Assembly: GCA_033675265.1 (NCBI GenBank)
Contig: JAUJYZ010001350.1
Coordinates: 1 to 64,000 of the forward strand
DNA length: 64,000 nucleotides
Reading direction: 5' to 3'
DNA from: Actinostola sp. cb2023
Lineage: Eukaryota > Cnidaria > Anthozoa > Actiniaria > Actinostolidae
Part shown: positions 23,078 through 57,701 of the stretch, piece after piece
Numbering within the stretch: position 1 is the stretch's first letter
Layout: the number at the start of each line of letters is the position of its first letter
The notes under the pieces: model-generated
Told to the model about the DNA's origin: nothing
Database searches by the model: none
Seen by the model: the letters and a program-made list of their open reading frames with translations, nothing else
Translations under genes and position numbers: made by a program

Positions 23078-24115
23078 TCCTTATTCATCATGATCTGCAC
23101 TACCTTCAAGCAAACACAGTTTCCTTATGTCTCTTGTGTAGTTCCCTTTGGATGTGCGTACTAGAACTCTTCGTACTATTCCTTGTTGATATGTGTACTT
23201 TTCAATTATCAAACCTAATGGCCACTGACCGCGTTGAATGTTGTCATCTATTATTAAGACAAGATCGCCTACTGACATGTTTCGTTGGCGACGTAGCCAT
23301 TTCTGATTTTCTTGTAATGTAGGCAGGTACTCTGATATCCAACGCTTCCAGAACGAGTCTGCTAGTTGCTGTGCTAACTTCCATCTTTCCTTTAGCTTGA
23401 TGCTTGAGGGTTTCTTCTACTGGTACATTGACTAGACGGCCACCAACACGTAGAATTCCTTCTTCTAGGATGGGACTCAGATTCTTTAGGGACTCCTCTT
23501 TCTTTAGACAGAAAGCTTCTCGTTGAACTAACCTGACAATATCGTCTTCAGCTTCTGAAATTTATTTGACTGACAATGGATCTTTGGAAACTTCAATCCT
23601 CTTCCCTTTTCCATATCGAGACCGGCAATATGTCTTGAATCGTACTAGCCAGGCGATGAGTTTACACAGGCGATACCAAGATGACGAGCGATGCAGTAAA
23701 TCACTTAACGATGTCATTTTGGCATCTGAAGACATGACGTTGACTTGAACGGGAACTCGACTTACGCACTTCTTAACTTCTACGTCGTCGTCTGCTATTT
23801 CAGGCATGTCATCTGGAAGAGGAGGCCAATTACTGTCTTCTTGCCAGAGAAACTCCGGACCATTTCTCTAATTCTTTCTGCTTGAGCTTAATTCCTCTGG
23901 AGGCAAGATCAGCAGGGTTGCATTCTGTAGGTACATGGCGCCATTGACGAGGGGATGACGCATCGTGAATCAGTTGTGGCCGATTCGCTACGAAGGTCTG
24001 AAAACGCTTAGACTTGTTCCTAATGTACCTTATAACAATCGTCGAGTCTGTCCAAAACACTACACGATGTATGGGGAGTTGCAGTTCTTGTCGGATCCGG
24101 CTGTCTGTGTACCTT
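23078..24115 (-). pseudogene. BEL/Pao RNase H C-terminal part and integrase C-terminus
   Basis: Continues the preceding ORF after a one-base frameshift near 24100: FWTDSTIVIRYIRN and PADLASRG are the RNase H active-site context. A further frameshift near 23850 and an in-frame TAA near 23568 follow. ILEEGILRVGGRLVN is the usual entry to the integrase zinc domain. The frame then passes directly to RWKLAQQLADSFWKRW and SVGDLVLI, the DUF5641-like C-terminus, with no integrase catalytic core between (join near 23390-23410). Confidence 0.8.
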
Positions 24116-25684
24116 TACTGCTAACGTCGCTGCTGCAAGCTCTAACCTTGGGATTGTGACTGACTTTAACGGGGCAACTCTAGACTTTCCCATCAAAAGG
24201 GTACAGTGTATGTTATCTTCAGCGTCAACGAGGCGAATGTACGATGCTGTACCATAGCCTTCTACGGATGCATCAGCGAAATGATGCACCTCTACTGTAC
24301 TTTCGGTGAATTCCGAGTTGTATAAACGTTCTAACTGTGTCTCTATTGGTGTTAACACTGACTCAGGTTCATCGCACCCCAAGACTTGGTCTACGTGAAG
24401 GTAGTTTACTTCAGCACGTCGTGTTGTTCTTCCTTTCAGTGGGCCCGTTACGGTCCAACCAAGCAGGTTACGTATAGCGTATGGCTCTATTTTCTTACCA
24501 GAATTTACTTCTAGAGGACATAATGCTTCGGGAGCATCACTTCCAATCAAGATTGTAATCTCTTTGTTAGGAATCTCTGCCATGTTGACGTCCTTCAGAT
24601 GTGGCCAACTACTGAGTTCGTTGTTGGTAAGGATGCTTTCCTCTGTTATGGGAAGACGATCTGTTGTCCACACTTTCTCTAAGCGTAGGCCTTTGCCAGT
24701 AGCAATACCAACAATGTCTAAACTTAGCTGTTGTCCACTTCTTTGTTGATTACCGGTCATGGTTGACAGAACAAATTCAACAGGTTTGCCTTCTACTCCG
24801 AGATCTTCAGCTAGGCTTCGAAGGCACATAGTTGTATCAGAGCCATCATCTAGGAAGGCGTACGTCTCAATAACACGCTTGCTGAGACTTACACGACGTA
24901 GATCGATTTGTAGGGCACTGCAATGAGCCGTGTCCTTCGTCTGTTTTGACCAAGCTACACTAGGTGAGGAGGTGGTCGTAGAGCCTTTAACTGCGGGCGT
25001 TGGAATGGACGGTCCATGTTGGGTAGCTTGATCATCAGAGGTATCCGCTTGGTCCCTTTGCGACTGTTGGTGTACGAGAGACGAATGGAGGAGCGGATGA
25101 TGTTTACTTTTGCACCCTCCTACATTACACATCTTTGCTCTTCTGCATTCCTTAGACACATGACCTCGTTTTAGACATGAGCGACAAAGTCTTTTGTCCA
25201 TAGTTACTTCAAGGCGTTGTTCAACAGTCTTGGCGCGAAACTTCTCACACTGATCTAGATAATGTTCCTTCTCATAAAGAGGACATACCATTTTCCAAAC
25301 GCTGTTAGCATTACCTTGAGCCTTATCACTAGAAGACGTAGCGAGTGTCGTTGCCTTAGCAGTAGGGTTGACGTAGCTTTGACGTGGGGTTGATGTAGCC
25401 TTGAGGTAGCTGGGTTTTTGCTTCTTGTCCCTTTGAAATTCATTCTTGCCTTCTGAAATTAGCTGGCCAAAGTAGGTGTTTGCAACGGCAGATCTTTCTT
25501 CAACGAAGTTGGCTAAATGCGAGAACTTGGGAGTAACTCCTTTATCATACAGTTGATTCGCCTTTTCTGCCCACTTGGCTTTCATTGAAATAGATAGTCG
25601 CCCAACGACCTTTCCGAGGGTATCCAGCGAGTTCAAGTTTGATTCCATATCCAGTTGGATCGAACCCAGCATGCAGCTTTCCAT
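24020..25684 (-). CDS. BEL/Pao Gag C-terminus, protease and partial RNase H; RT missing
   Basis: A 554-residue open frame. In order: end of the Gag core, a CX2CX4HX4C knuckle (CRSCLKRGHVSKEC, residues about 170-185), an aspartic protease motif FLDDGSDTTM (about residue 280), the conserved NLLGWTVTGP segment, then LERLYNSEFTES. It continues immediately with VEVHHFADASVEGYGTA and KSVTIPRLELAAA from RNase H. The whole reverse-transcriptase core expected between these is missing, yet the frame is preserved across the join at about 24290-24310. The last 30 residues are out of frame. It is preceded by an in-frame TAG separating it from the Gag N-terminus. Confidence 0.88.
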   Translation of the reverse strand: MESCMLGSIQLDMESNLNSLDTLGKVVGRLSISMKAKWAEKANQLYDKGVTPKFSHLANFVEERSAVANTYFGQLISEGKNEFQRDKKQKPSYLKATSTPRQSYVNPTAKATTLATSSSDKAQGNANSVWKMVCPLYEKEHYLDQCEKFRAKTVEQRLEVTMDKRLCRSCLKRGHVSKECRRAKMCNVGGCKSKHHPLLHSSLVHQQSQRDQADTSDDQATQHGPSIPTPAVKGSTTTSSPSVAWSKQTKDTAHCSALQIDLRRVSLSKRVIETYAFLDDGSDTTMCLRSLAEDLGVEGKPVEFVLSTMTGNQQRSGQQLSLDIVGIATGKGLRLEKVWTTDRLPITEESILTNNELSSWPHLKDVNMAEIPNKEITILIGSDAPEALCPLEVNSGKKIEPYAIRNLLGWTVTGPLKGRTTRRAEVNYLHVDQVLGCDEPESVLTPIETQLERLYNSEFTESTVEVHHFADASVEGYGTASYIRLVDAEDNIHCTLLMGKSRVAPLKSVTIPRLELAAATLAVKVHRQPDPTRTATPHTSCSVLDRLDDCYKVH

Positions 25685-25714
25685 ATCACGTGACAGCTGC
25701 GCGAGCTTCTCGCT

Positions 25715-26934
25715 CTAAGCAATTCTAATTGGTGGACCTTTCACTACCTTGTCTAGAAAGGCCTTTGATACAATATGCGTTCGGCCAAAGTTCTTTCTCA
25801 GAATGGCCTTTGCTCTCTTATATCCCTCTTCGGGGGGCATAATGATACAATTTTCGATCGCTTCTTTAGCCTTTCCTTTACAGAACTGAATCAGGTAAGA
25901 CAAATGATCGCTGTCATGTTCCTCTTTACTTTCGACGTTAATCTCGAAGTTCTTCATAAACAATGGGAACATTACTGGATCTCCTTCGAATGTCATATAG
26001 CCTCTCTTCGGCATACTTAAGTTCCTTACTACCTCGTCCATCGTTGCTTGCTGTTTCTTTAGAACGTCGTATACATTAGTGTCCGTATTACTAACGTTGG
26101 TGATACGGCTATCATCAGCTTTCTGCTCATGCTCATGAGATTGGGTTACACACCCACGTTGTTGTTCATGGTGCTGGTCATCATCAACCTTAACATCAGT
26201 ATACAATTTGGTGGACTGTCTCTGGAGTGACTGATTGGGTAGCTTAGCGAATGATAGTTGAGGAGACTTATGAGAACACTCCTCCAGGTACTTATCAACC
26301 TTTTCATGATCAGTTTGACGAGGAAGTCCCATTGACTCTGAAGCTTTTTCTTCGGCACTGTCTCCTTCTATCTCTTCTGCTATGCGTATTTCTATTTCTG
26401 CTTCTTCAATTTCAGTTGTGAGTTGAAACTCCTCTAGCTTCCTCTCCAACTCCTTCCTTTGTCCAAGTCTCTGCAGTTTTAGCTGTGCCTTCTCTCGGGC
26501 TTGGCCTTCGCGGACCCGCGACTCAATCTTGATGACGAACTCGTTGTCTTTGATGACAATGGTACAGATGGTGGTACAGATGTTGGTACTTGGTCAACAG
26601 ACATCAGCCATTGGCCATAATTTAACAGATACATATTTCGTCTTTCGACTTCACATACTTGATTTCCTGCTAATATCTCTCTCTCGTGGAGTGACATAAG
26701 TTCATTAAGTCTATCGTACGTTTCTAGTAAATTACTGTACACTGTTTCGATGCCTTTTTTCTTTTCCATGGCAACCATAACATCTGTAGAGCTCATAGCT
26801 TGCTCCATTTCGCTGTACAATCGTGTTAAATGTCCTTTATAACTGCTGTAGGATTTCTTGAAACTTCTTATTATTTCTGACAAAATCCCATCTAGGTCTA
26901 ATAGTGTATTAGCACCTCTTGATCTAACATCCAT
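25715..26934 (-). pseudogene. BEL/Pao Gag N-terminal and core region
   Basis: Begins at ATG 26932-26934 with a helical stretch (ILSEIIRSFKKSYSSYKGHL). It shifts frame near 26525, continues through a Glu-rich coiled coil (LEEFQLTTEIEEAEIE), and enters the DUF1759-like core (YMTFEGDPVMFPLFMKNFE, then YKRAKAILRKNFGRTHIV). It is closed by TAG at about 25715, after which the frame reopens in the next ORF. Gag would form the particle. The two breaks make this copy defective unless one is an assembly error. Confidence 0.85.
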
Positions 26935-26984
26935 TGTCCGTGTTTGGTTTATTACTCGTGCCCAGGCCGTAGGCCGCACGAGTT

Positions 26985-29007
26985 ATAAAACCCAACGCGT
27001 ATTTTTTTTTTTTTCAATGTCAGAAAATCGCAAAGTTGTGCAATATCCGGTCACATGCTATCGAGACCCAAATATAAATAGGGGACAGGGTTGAGGATCA
27101 GCGAAGGGGGAGGGCAAGGGGAGAAGGTTTGCAACGCCTAGCCCAGGTACCGGGGCCTAGTATCTATTATACATGTATTGGAACCATTTATATACAGAAA
27201 TGTATCTCTCTTCCAATCGATGTGGGACATTGTCAAATCCAAAACACTACTCATGACCACTAATTCCATAGACAATCGTCACTAAAAATAAAGTCAAAAT
27301 CAAATCAAATCAGATTATAGGGCAAATGGGGTGTGTGTCTAGCGAAAGTATGGGGTCTTGTACTACTGAATTGTCTCGCACATGCGCAATGTGTTATATA
27401 GGAGTCGTGATTCCCGATCTAAAAAGCGGCTAAATTAAATGTGTTGACCAAATGAAGGATAAAAGACGAGGTATAAAGCAACAAGTCAGAGCCCAGGCAT
27501 CCACCACGGCAGAAATTGCACACAAATCCTAACTTCGACTTCATCGGTCGCTGTTCAGCGCTCGTCAACAAATCAAAATTCACAAGACAACTCGGACCAA
27601 CATCGAATATTATATATATATAATTAAAATACAACTCAAAACCTCAAGAAAACTACACAGGGGACTTCAACAACTATTATTCTTTATTTGTAGTATTTTT
27701 TTTAGGGAACGCCTTATAGAAAAATAATGCTTTTGAGAAACAAACAAACTCAAACTCAAAACTATAAAATGACCGGTTGAACCAAGCTTTTCGAATCGCT
27801 CAAAACCACTCAAAAACACAATTTCTCGCTCAGATTTCTACACCAACGTGTTCTTTAATTTTCAGACTACTGTTGTGAATACATTTTTGAGAATCTCATA
27901 CCCTTTGAAGGCTTTATCAGAGCTCATTCCTGATCCAACCGAACGAAATCCAAAGACGTCACGATCCACTGATTTATACGTTTGGGCTACCTGTGACCAC
28001 AGGAAGCCCAATTATACAACTGACACGTGCACACACGAACATTCAGTGAAAATCCTTTATAATCGTCCAAGAAGATAAGTACACGAATAGCTGGACGTCT
28101 ATGTGTTCTACTAGAAAGGAAACCACAAGCTTATATTTATGGTATTTTATATTTCGAAGTCTAAATGAAAAATCGACCGACAACAACTATCAATCATTGA
28201 ACTTTACTCGTTGAATACATTTTTATACCAAGATAATGGTCTCTTGATTTTACTTTTAAAATGTTCAAATATTTTCACTCTAAGAGCGAAATATAAATCA
28301 TACTGCATTGATCACGAAAGATAACTGCGACATGTGCTGGTTCCAGGTAGAAAAGGGAAGTTTTCAAGCAAAAATCAAACTCGTATACAAACTTTGGGCT
28401 CTTTCAGTCAGTAATATATCACTATCCTGAAAAACATTTGTTATTCAAATCAAGAACTCTTTGTAGAACGAGGCATACAACAATATGAACTATTGTTATT
28501 CAAATTTTCAGGAATTCAGGACGGTGATATACTGAGAAAGCCCCCACACTGACACTTCCACAGGGATCCCAATTCTACTCTGGTCCTTAGCATGTACTGG
28601 TTCAATCCGGCACCAGGGCACGAGTGAACCCTGCCGACAGGGTCTAGTTGAAAATAAACCAGAAGAAACTTGACTTTGACTCGTTGGGATCCCTGTGTTT
28701 GACGGCTTGTAAACATTATCTCGACTTGACGGGATTCCTGTGGTAAACATCGTATAAACATTATCTTGACTTGATGGAAATCCTGCGGTTGACATCGTAT
28801 AAACATTATCTTGACTTGATGGGATCCCTGTGGTCCCAGACGGCGGTATCCTTTGATCGCTAGTTTCCGTAGACATTGTCGTGGGAAAGTTTGTGTATCA
28901 CAGCAAACAGCATGAATAATAGCTTCGACACTTGAAATCTTTCTCTTTCACTTACTTGCATGACCATATAGACAATAAAACTGACTTCCAGGCCACATGA
29001 GAACTAA
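26985..29007. other. BEL/Pao 5' untranslated region or insertion, ~2 kb
   Basis: Lies between gag and the 5' LTR. No recognised gene. It has a short palindrome around ACTCGTGC...GCACGAGT, a T-run at about 27002-27015, and a block at 27600-27720 resembling 56690-56830. A long leader or a secondary insertion are both possible. Confidence 0.5.
28685..28855 (-). repeat. ~57-bp tandem repeat
   Basis: Three to four copies of a unit containing CATTATCTTGACTTGATGGG. On the minus strand it reads as repeats of GIPSSQDNVYTM within a 122-residue ORF (28508-28876), which I regard as repeat-driven. Confidence 0.8.
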
Positions 29008-29327
29008 TGTACGATCACATAAATTACAGACTAACTGCTAGACTTCTTCACATGAAACACGCGTCGGTCATAACTTTATTTCTTGCGATGGGTTTACATG
29101 ACGAACTTAAACTGACGGAATTGACGGTTCTGAAATACAACGATGTAATATATATATATATCACTGCCAAATGACGTTATTACAGCTAAATAACGAATCC
29201 CATTTACCTCATGTTAGCGGCTCTAGCAGTTCATCGTGACTATCCGTTCGTGCTGACTGATTACATGGGTTCTGACTTCACGACTAAAATACGTTAAACC
29301 GCTGGCTATACATATCTAGATCCTACA
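29008..29327 (-). repeat. 5' LTR of the BEL/Pao element
   Basis: 320 bp, direct copy of 22632-22954. Its outer edge is followed by the target duplication GCCAT. Confidence 0.92.
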
Positions 29328-29338
29328 GCCATTATGTA

Positions 29339-29448
29339 CTGTTTAATAAACGAGCAGGAGTGTTTTATCGGGTTTAAAACCACAAGGCGAAGCCGAGTGA
29401 TTTTAGACCCGATAAAACACGATCTGCGAGTTTATTGAACAGCTTCAA
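29339..29448. repeat. Palindromic fold-back element, ~110 bp
   Basis: TTTAATAAACGAGCAGGAGT and GTTTTATCGGGT pair with CCCGATAAAACACG and GAGTTTATTGAACA. The outer bases diverge slightly. Confidence 0.75.
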
Positions 29449-29869
29449 AAACGATCTTCCAAAAATAATACATCTTCGGATGATTTCAGTAAAAAACCAG
29501 CAAGGAAAACACAAACATAGCAGTATCGTGTCGCATCTAACGCATCACACATGCGCACCGATACTACTAATACTGTCAAAAAGATCCCACATTTGAACGA
29601 CGATCCGAAAGTGTGACCATCCTCATTATAATTCTTTATATAAAGAATATTAATAAGCAGTGCATTACCGGGTATAAAGGAACATGCACGTGATGGATTT
29701 CGTCCTTCTGATTGGACGAATTGGTCATTAATTATGCATGAGTTTTTGAAATATTTACGAAATCAATTTTATCAGTAACCTTTTCGGTATACAGTAATTT
29801 ATATGTTTTGCGCTACAAAGGTCATATCAGTGAATTTCTTTTGAAATTCGATTACATATGAAGTGAATA

Positions 29870-30465
29870 GTGGGATGTTTCAGTATTTTGTGTTTTGAAC
29901 TTTGCATTTGCGAGTTATAAAGGTTTGAAATCGTCGGTGATATGCTAATTTGGTGACGTCATTAAGGTTGCACGTCGTAACTTATTTGATATTTTTTCAT
30001 GAAGCAGTACTCTTCTCTGAAATAGAAAAAAATGTCAATAATTTGCACAATTAAGGGCACTTTTGTATAATAAATTGCAACCTTAATGACGTCACCAAAG
30101 TAGCATATCACGATCATGCCAACAAATTCTGAATTTCAAAAATACATTAATTTGAACATTGCATTGGTGGGTTCAGTATTTTGTGATTTGAACGTTTATG
30201 AGTTACAGAGGTTTGAAATCTCAATATGCAAATTTGATGACGTCTACTAAGGAATCATTTATTATACAAAAACGCCCTTGTGCTGATTATTGACATTTGT
30301 AAACTTACAGAATATTTTCACAGTCTTTATTAATGATTTTATAACTAATTTCCCCATTTCAAAAAATAAGTTCTTCTTGAAAAAGTCTAAATAAGTTAAG
30401 GCAAATTCCTTAGTAGACGTCATTAAATTTACATATTGAGATTTCAAACCTCTATAACTCATTAT
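29870..30465. repeat. Two diverged relatives of the 30836 palindrome
   Basis: About 29870-30120 and 30155-30465 both carry the internal sequence TTCAGTATTTTGTG...TTTGAAATC...GATGACGTC and its inverted counterpart, but lack the outer GTGCACCTAACCCC ends. The second is close in its core to the third copy at 30836-31292. Confidence 0.75.
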
Positions 30466-30624
30466 AATATTCATTAATAATTCATAAGGCAGACACCCAA
30501 TCGTTGACCACTATTTGGGTCACATGTCTGCCCTTATATCCCCCAATACAATCTAAAAGTACGGGGAGGGTTTGAATAGTCAGCAGGGAAAGGGTGGGGT
30601 TGATGAATAATAACAATAGATAAT

Positions 30625-30720
30625 TAGATCTACTTAATATGCTAGAAAAAATATAGAATCTTAATAGATCTATTAGTATGTTAGAAAAAATATAGAATCT
30701 TAATAGATCTATTAAATATT
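30625..30720. repeat. ~48-bp tandem duplication
   Basis: TAGAAAAAATATAGAATCTT occurs twice, about 48 bases apart, with flanking TAGATCTATTA also repeated. Confidence 0.85.
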
Positions 30721-30835
30721 CATCCTAAAAAGAATAGAAAATAAAAATAAAAACATTCACAATTCGCAAAATATATCATTTATTTCCCAAATTACTAAGG
30801 AAATTTCGCCTATAGTTACTTCTAAACTACTTTAA

Positions 30836-31292
30836 AGTGCACCTAACCCCTGTGAGATTGTTTTAAAAATATATTCAATATAAGCTGAATAGTTGTTGGG
30901 TTCAGTATTTTGTGATTTGAACCTTGCGTTTATGAGTTATAGAGGTTTGAAATCTCAATATGCAAATTTGATGACGTCTACCCAGGAATCATTTATTATA
31001 CAAAAACGCCCTTGTGCTGATTATTGACATTTGTAAACTTACAGAATATTTTCACAGTCTTTATAAATGATTTTATAACTTTTTTGCCCATTTCAAAAAA
31101 TAAGTTCTTCTTGAAAAAGTCTAAATAAGTTATGGCAAATTCCTGGGTAGACGTCATCAAATTTGCATATTGAGATTTTAAACCTCTATAACTCATAAAC
31201 GCAAGGTTCAAATCACAAAATACTGAACCCAACAACTATTCAGCTTATATTGAATAGATTTTTAAAACAATCTCACAGGGGTTAGGTGCACT
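30836..31292. mobile_element. 457-bp TTAA MITE with ~155-bp inverted arms
   Basis: AGTGCACCTAACCCCTGTGA and its complement form the ends. The arms are nearly identical over about 155 bp. TTAA flanks both sides (30832-30835 and 31293-31296). The near-identity of the arms suggests recent insertion. Internal ORFs are palindrome artefacts. Confidence 0.9.
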
Positions 31293-31548
31293 TTAAGTTA
31301 AAGTTAATCGTACAGTTTTTAAAGATTGCATTAGTTGCAACATTATTTGTAATGTTCCTCGGTATATTCAAAGATGCTACAACTTCATCTGATACTGATC
31401 AATGTCAAAATTGCTGACAAATGGCAAATTCATATTCGCTAAAGCTTCATCAGATAACCCTGCATAACCCATACTCCCGTCCCTCTTCGGTCTTAAATAA
31501 AATGCTTCTACTTAATTCATAGTATGAACAAGATTCTCTGTATATTTT

Positions 31549-32189
31549 TTACCAAGCAACTGCTGTTTCCAAAATATTGCCTACTCGTCTTCTGTTACAT
31601 TTTCTCTGGGATCGATCTTTTTGGGTTTCTTCTGTAACTCCAAGTTTCGTAGCCTCTCTCATCTCGGTATCCAGGGCTTTTCGAAATATACAAAATCTAA
31701 AAATTGTAAAAATATATATATGTAATATATACAATATGAGCGGCCGATCTGTATTGGGAGACAGTTTTAAATCTCCAAAGCTAGTACAATTAGTTACCTT
31801 CGATCATTCTTGTTCAAAATATTCACCGCATTCTCCACGTTGATTTCTTGTAGGTGTCTATTTATCCCACACACAATTACGTAAAGTGATTTAGAGGGAT
31901 AGCGCCTTCCATTCTTGTTAACAACTCCTCCAACAAATTTCTTCAGCCAAAAGTTAAGTGTATGTGAAGACATTTCTGTTAGATTGATAGTGAGGTCTTC
32001 GACGGCTTCAATATCACTGCATGGAAAACCAACAGTCTCGTGTTTTACTACTTTGTTGCCTCTCACTTTCTGCCACTCTTCAAAAATCTTTACGCTCCAT
32101 TTCGTAGTGTGCATATTTTTCGGTACGGTACCTTTCAACCAAACTTCTTCATCATTCAGAGTTTTAGGCTGTCGAAAACTCCGAGCCAT
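31549..32189 (-). pseudogene. Crypton-type (KIAA1958-like) protein, N-terminal two exons
   Basis: Exon 31798-32189 and exon 31549-31696 are joined by a GT-AG intron (GTAACT...TTTTAG) with matching phase. Recognisable segments are TKWSVKIFEEWQKVR, LNFWLKKFVGGV, YPSKSLYVIVCGINRHLQEI and, after the intron, FRKALDTEMREATKLG. This is the start of the tyrosine-recombinase-like domain shared by Cryptons and KIAA1958/ZMYM proteins. The protein then ends in TAG after about 40 residues, without the catalytic R-HxxR-Y part, so it looks truncated. A fold-back fragment (31734-31763) sits in the intron. Confidence 0.65.
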
Positions 32190-32471
32190 CTTTTCTGTTC
32201 AGAAGCAAGAATGAACTGAATTTCGAAATTGATCTTACCGGTCCAGCAGACCGAGAACAATAGCTACTTCATTAATTAACTGTGTATTACATCACCCCAC
32301 TCTAGCATTGTTACGATATGAAAGGATCAGTAATCAACGTCTTTTTCTTAAGAATAAAGCCATAGAATTCCACAACAGAGTTACATAACTTCAATGTTCC
32401 CTTTCAAAGTATCTTAAACTGATTTTTTTCTATTGTGAGCAAACAATAGCTATATTGATGAATATCATAAG

Positions 32472-32580
32472 CCATATACAATATTCGCGTCCGATCTGCA
32501 TTGGGAGATACAATGGCTCGCCTTCGGCTCGCCATTGTATCTCCCAATACAGATCGGCCGCTCATATTGTATATATTACT
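32472..32580. repeat. Palindromic element ~110 bp
   Basis: GATCTGCATTGGGAGATACA and its near-complement flank GAGCCGAAGGCGAG. The right-hand arm is repeated at 31734-31763 within the neighbouring intron. Confidence 0.8.
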
Positions 32581-32773
32581 AAACGCAAGGTTCAAATTAT
32601 AGGAACACCTTATGATTTAAAATAAAGTCGACAGAACCTCTAACGGCCAAATATTTTGGCCAACCTGGACGTGGCACTATTGTATGTGGTTCCTGAACAG
32701 TTCTGTAAAATGATCTCAGTATTCGCTATCCTATTGTTCATAGAATTAACGGCTTTCAATTTATATGCTGCAG

Positions 32774-56249
<23,476 letters not shown>

Positions 56250-56942
56250 GTAACTATTATCTTATATACTCTATACACTCTTATACCTTGGATGGGATGA
56301 CACCGGTGGAATACAGGAAAGGTAACTATTATCTTATATACTCTATACACTCTTATACCTTGGATGGGATGACACCGGTGGAATACAGGAAAGATAACTA
56401 TTATCTTTTATAACCCATCGATAAATTTTCGCGCGCGTCCATTGGTCAAAACGGGTCACGTGGTACGATTTCACTGGACGGATGTCAGGTAATATCCCCC
56501 AGTTTTGAGGTGATATCCCCCAGTTTGGAGACAAATGAAATTATCTGAACTTTTTAAAGACTGTAATGTATTTTCAATAGGTAAATTAGCTTGTACAACA
56601 CACATGTGGTGTACTTGTTCCTTTTTGTGGATTTTAACGTCGATACGACAGGTATTTGAGGTATTTTTATAATTTTTCGATCCTTGAACTACGGAACAAA
56701 CGTCAAATCGGCGCCCAAAAAGTCACTCAAATAAAACCCAAAATATCAAGAAAACCACTCAAATAGCTTCAAGAACTATCAATCTTTTATTTTTGAATAC
56801 TTTTTTAGAAGTTTACACATGAAAATATCTCAAACGGAACGGATATTTGAACTCTGATGAAACTTGTTTTCTTCATCCGTCAATTTGTTTCGGTTTCTTC
56901 AACATTGAAGTCGAAGTAGAAAATTTATCGAAGGGTAATAAA

Positions 56943-57075
56943 ATAAATAAACCCCTTCTGGCTTACAAGTATATCGGCTGATAATGTCCTTGGCTTAGAG
57001 ATGGTCCTCAAAATATCACAGTTGCCCTCGAAGCTTCGCTTTTCGGCCAACTGTTCATTTTTCGGACCACACGAG
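56943..57075. repeat. Degraded copy of the AATAAACCCCTTCTGGC palindrome
   Basis: Matches 10613-10792 over its left arm and centre (reversed AAGCTTCG middle), then loses the right arm after GGACCA. Confidence 0.8.
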
Positions 57076-57264
57076 GAGCTTTACCCAGAAATAAATTCAC
57101 AGCATGTGTCGTAAATCGGTGTTTTGTGGGTGTGAAAATGTACGCATTTACGCAAGCGTTGATGACTAATAGGGTCAAGTCGTGCCAGCTTTAATCAACA
57201 AACTATAACAACAACAGAATCGAAAATTAGATGCGCATAATTATCGATCAGTTATATTAGAGAG

Positions 57265-57535
57265 AGAAAAATCCCAAGAGCAGATTTACGGGCGGAACAC
57301 CTAGTAACTTCTGCTGCTCTGCTTTCGGGCGAATCACCTTAAAAGCAGTTGGAATATTAAGTAGAATAAAGCTAGATGTGACTGTTATGTTTACTTAGTA
57401 GTTACAGAGAGGAAAATACATCCCAAGAACAGATTTACGGGCTGAATACCTAGTAACTTCTGCTGCTCTGCTTTCGGGCGAGTCACCTTAAAAGCAGTTG
57501 GAATATCAAGTAGAATAAAGCAAGATATGACTTAT
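57265..57535. repeat. 149-bp-spaced direct duplication
   Basis: AGATTTACGGGC...CTTCTGCTGCTCTGCTTTCG...AAGCAGTTGGAATAT occurs twice with about 95% similarity. It lies upstream of the BEL/Pao coding region. Confidence 0.85.
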
Positions 57536-57701
57536 TTAAATAGGATGTTTGACTTTTTGAACACCTTCGAATTTGGCGCGCTTTTTGGTTGTTTATCGGC
57601 ATGACTGCGAGCAACTTCTAAACAACTTCCTTCACCAAAGCCTCCAATTGTAGTGACAAGAAATGTACTTTTAATCTAGCTCACTTGTTAGCTTTCTTAC
57701 T

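Larger units (their letters stand above)
22632..29327 (-). mobile_element. BEL/Pao LTR retrotransposon with internal deletions
   Basis: LTRs at 22632-22954 and 29008-29327 are direct repeats (TGTACGATCACA ... GATCCTACA), about 95% identical by eye. GCCAT flanks both outer ends (22627-22631 and 29328-29332), a perfect 5-bp target duplication. Coding runs on the minus strand, so the right-hand LTR is the 5' one. Order: gag, zinc knuckle, protease, RNase H, integrase C-terminus. The reverse-transcriptase core and the integrase zinc and catalytic cores are absent, so the copy is non-autonomous. About 2 kb of non-coding sequence lies between the 5' LTR and gag. Confidence 0.92.

Noticed and set aside
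23035..26020. Plus-strand ORFs inside the BEL/Pao element
   Set aside because: Shadows of the minus-strand gag-pol frames.
30262..31235. Paired ORFs ending NNQHKGVFV
   Set aside because: They arise from the palindromic MITE copies; open frames are expected from the duplication.
1..32773. Upstream exons of the M1-like gene (GAMEN, HEXXH)
   Set aside because: I searched by eye for these motifs with flanking splice sites and found none. They may lie beyond the window or be lost.
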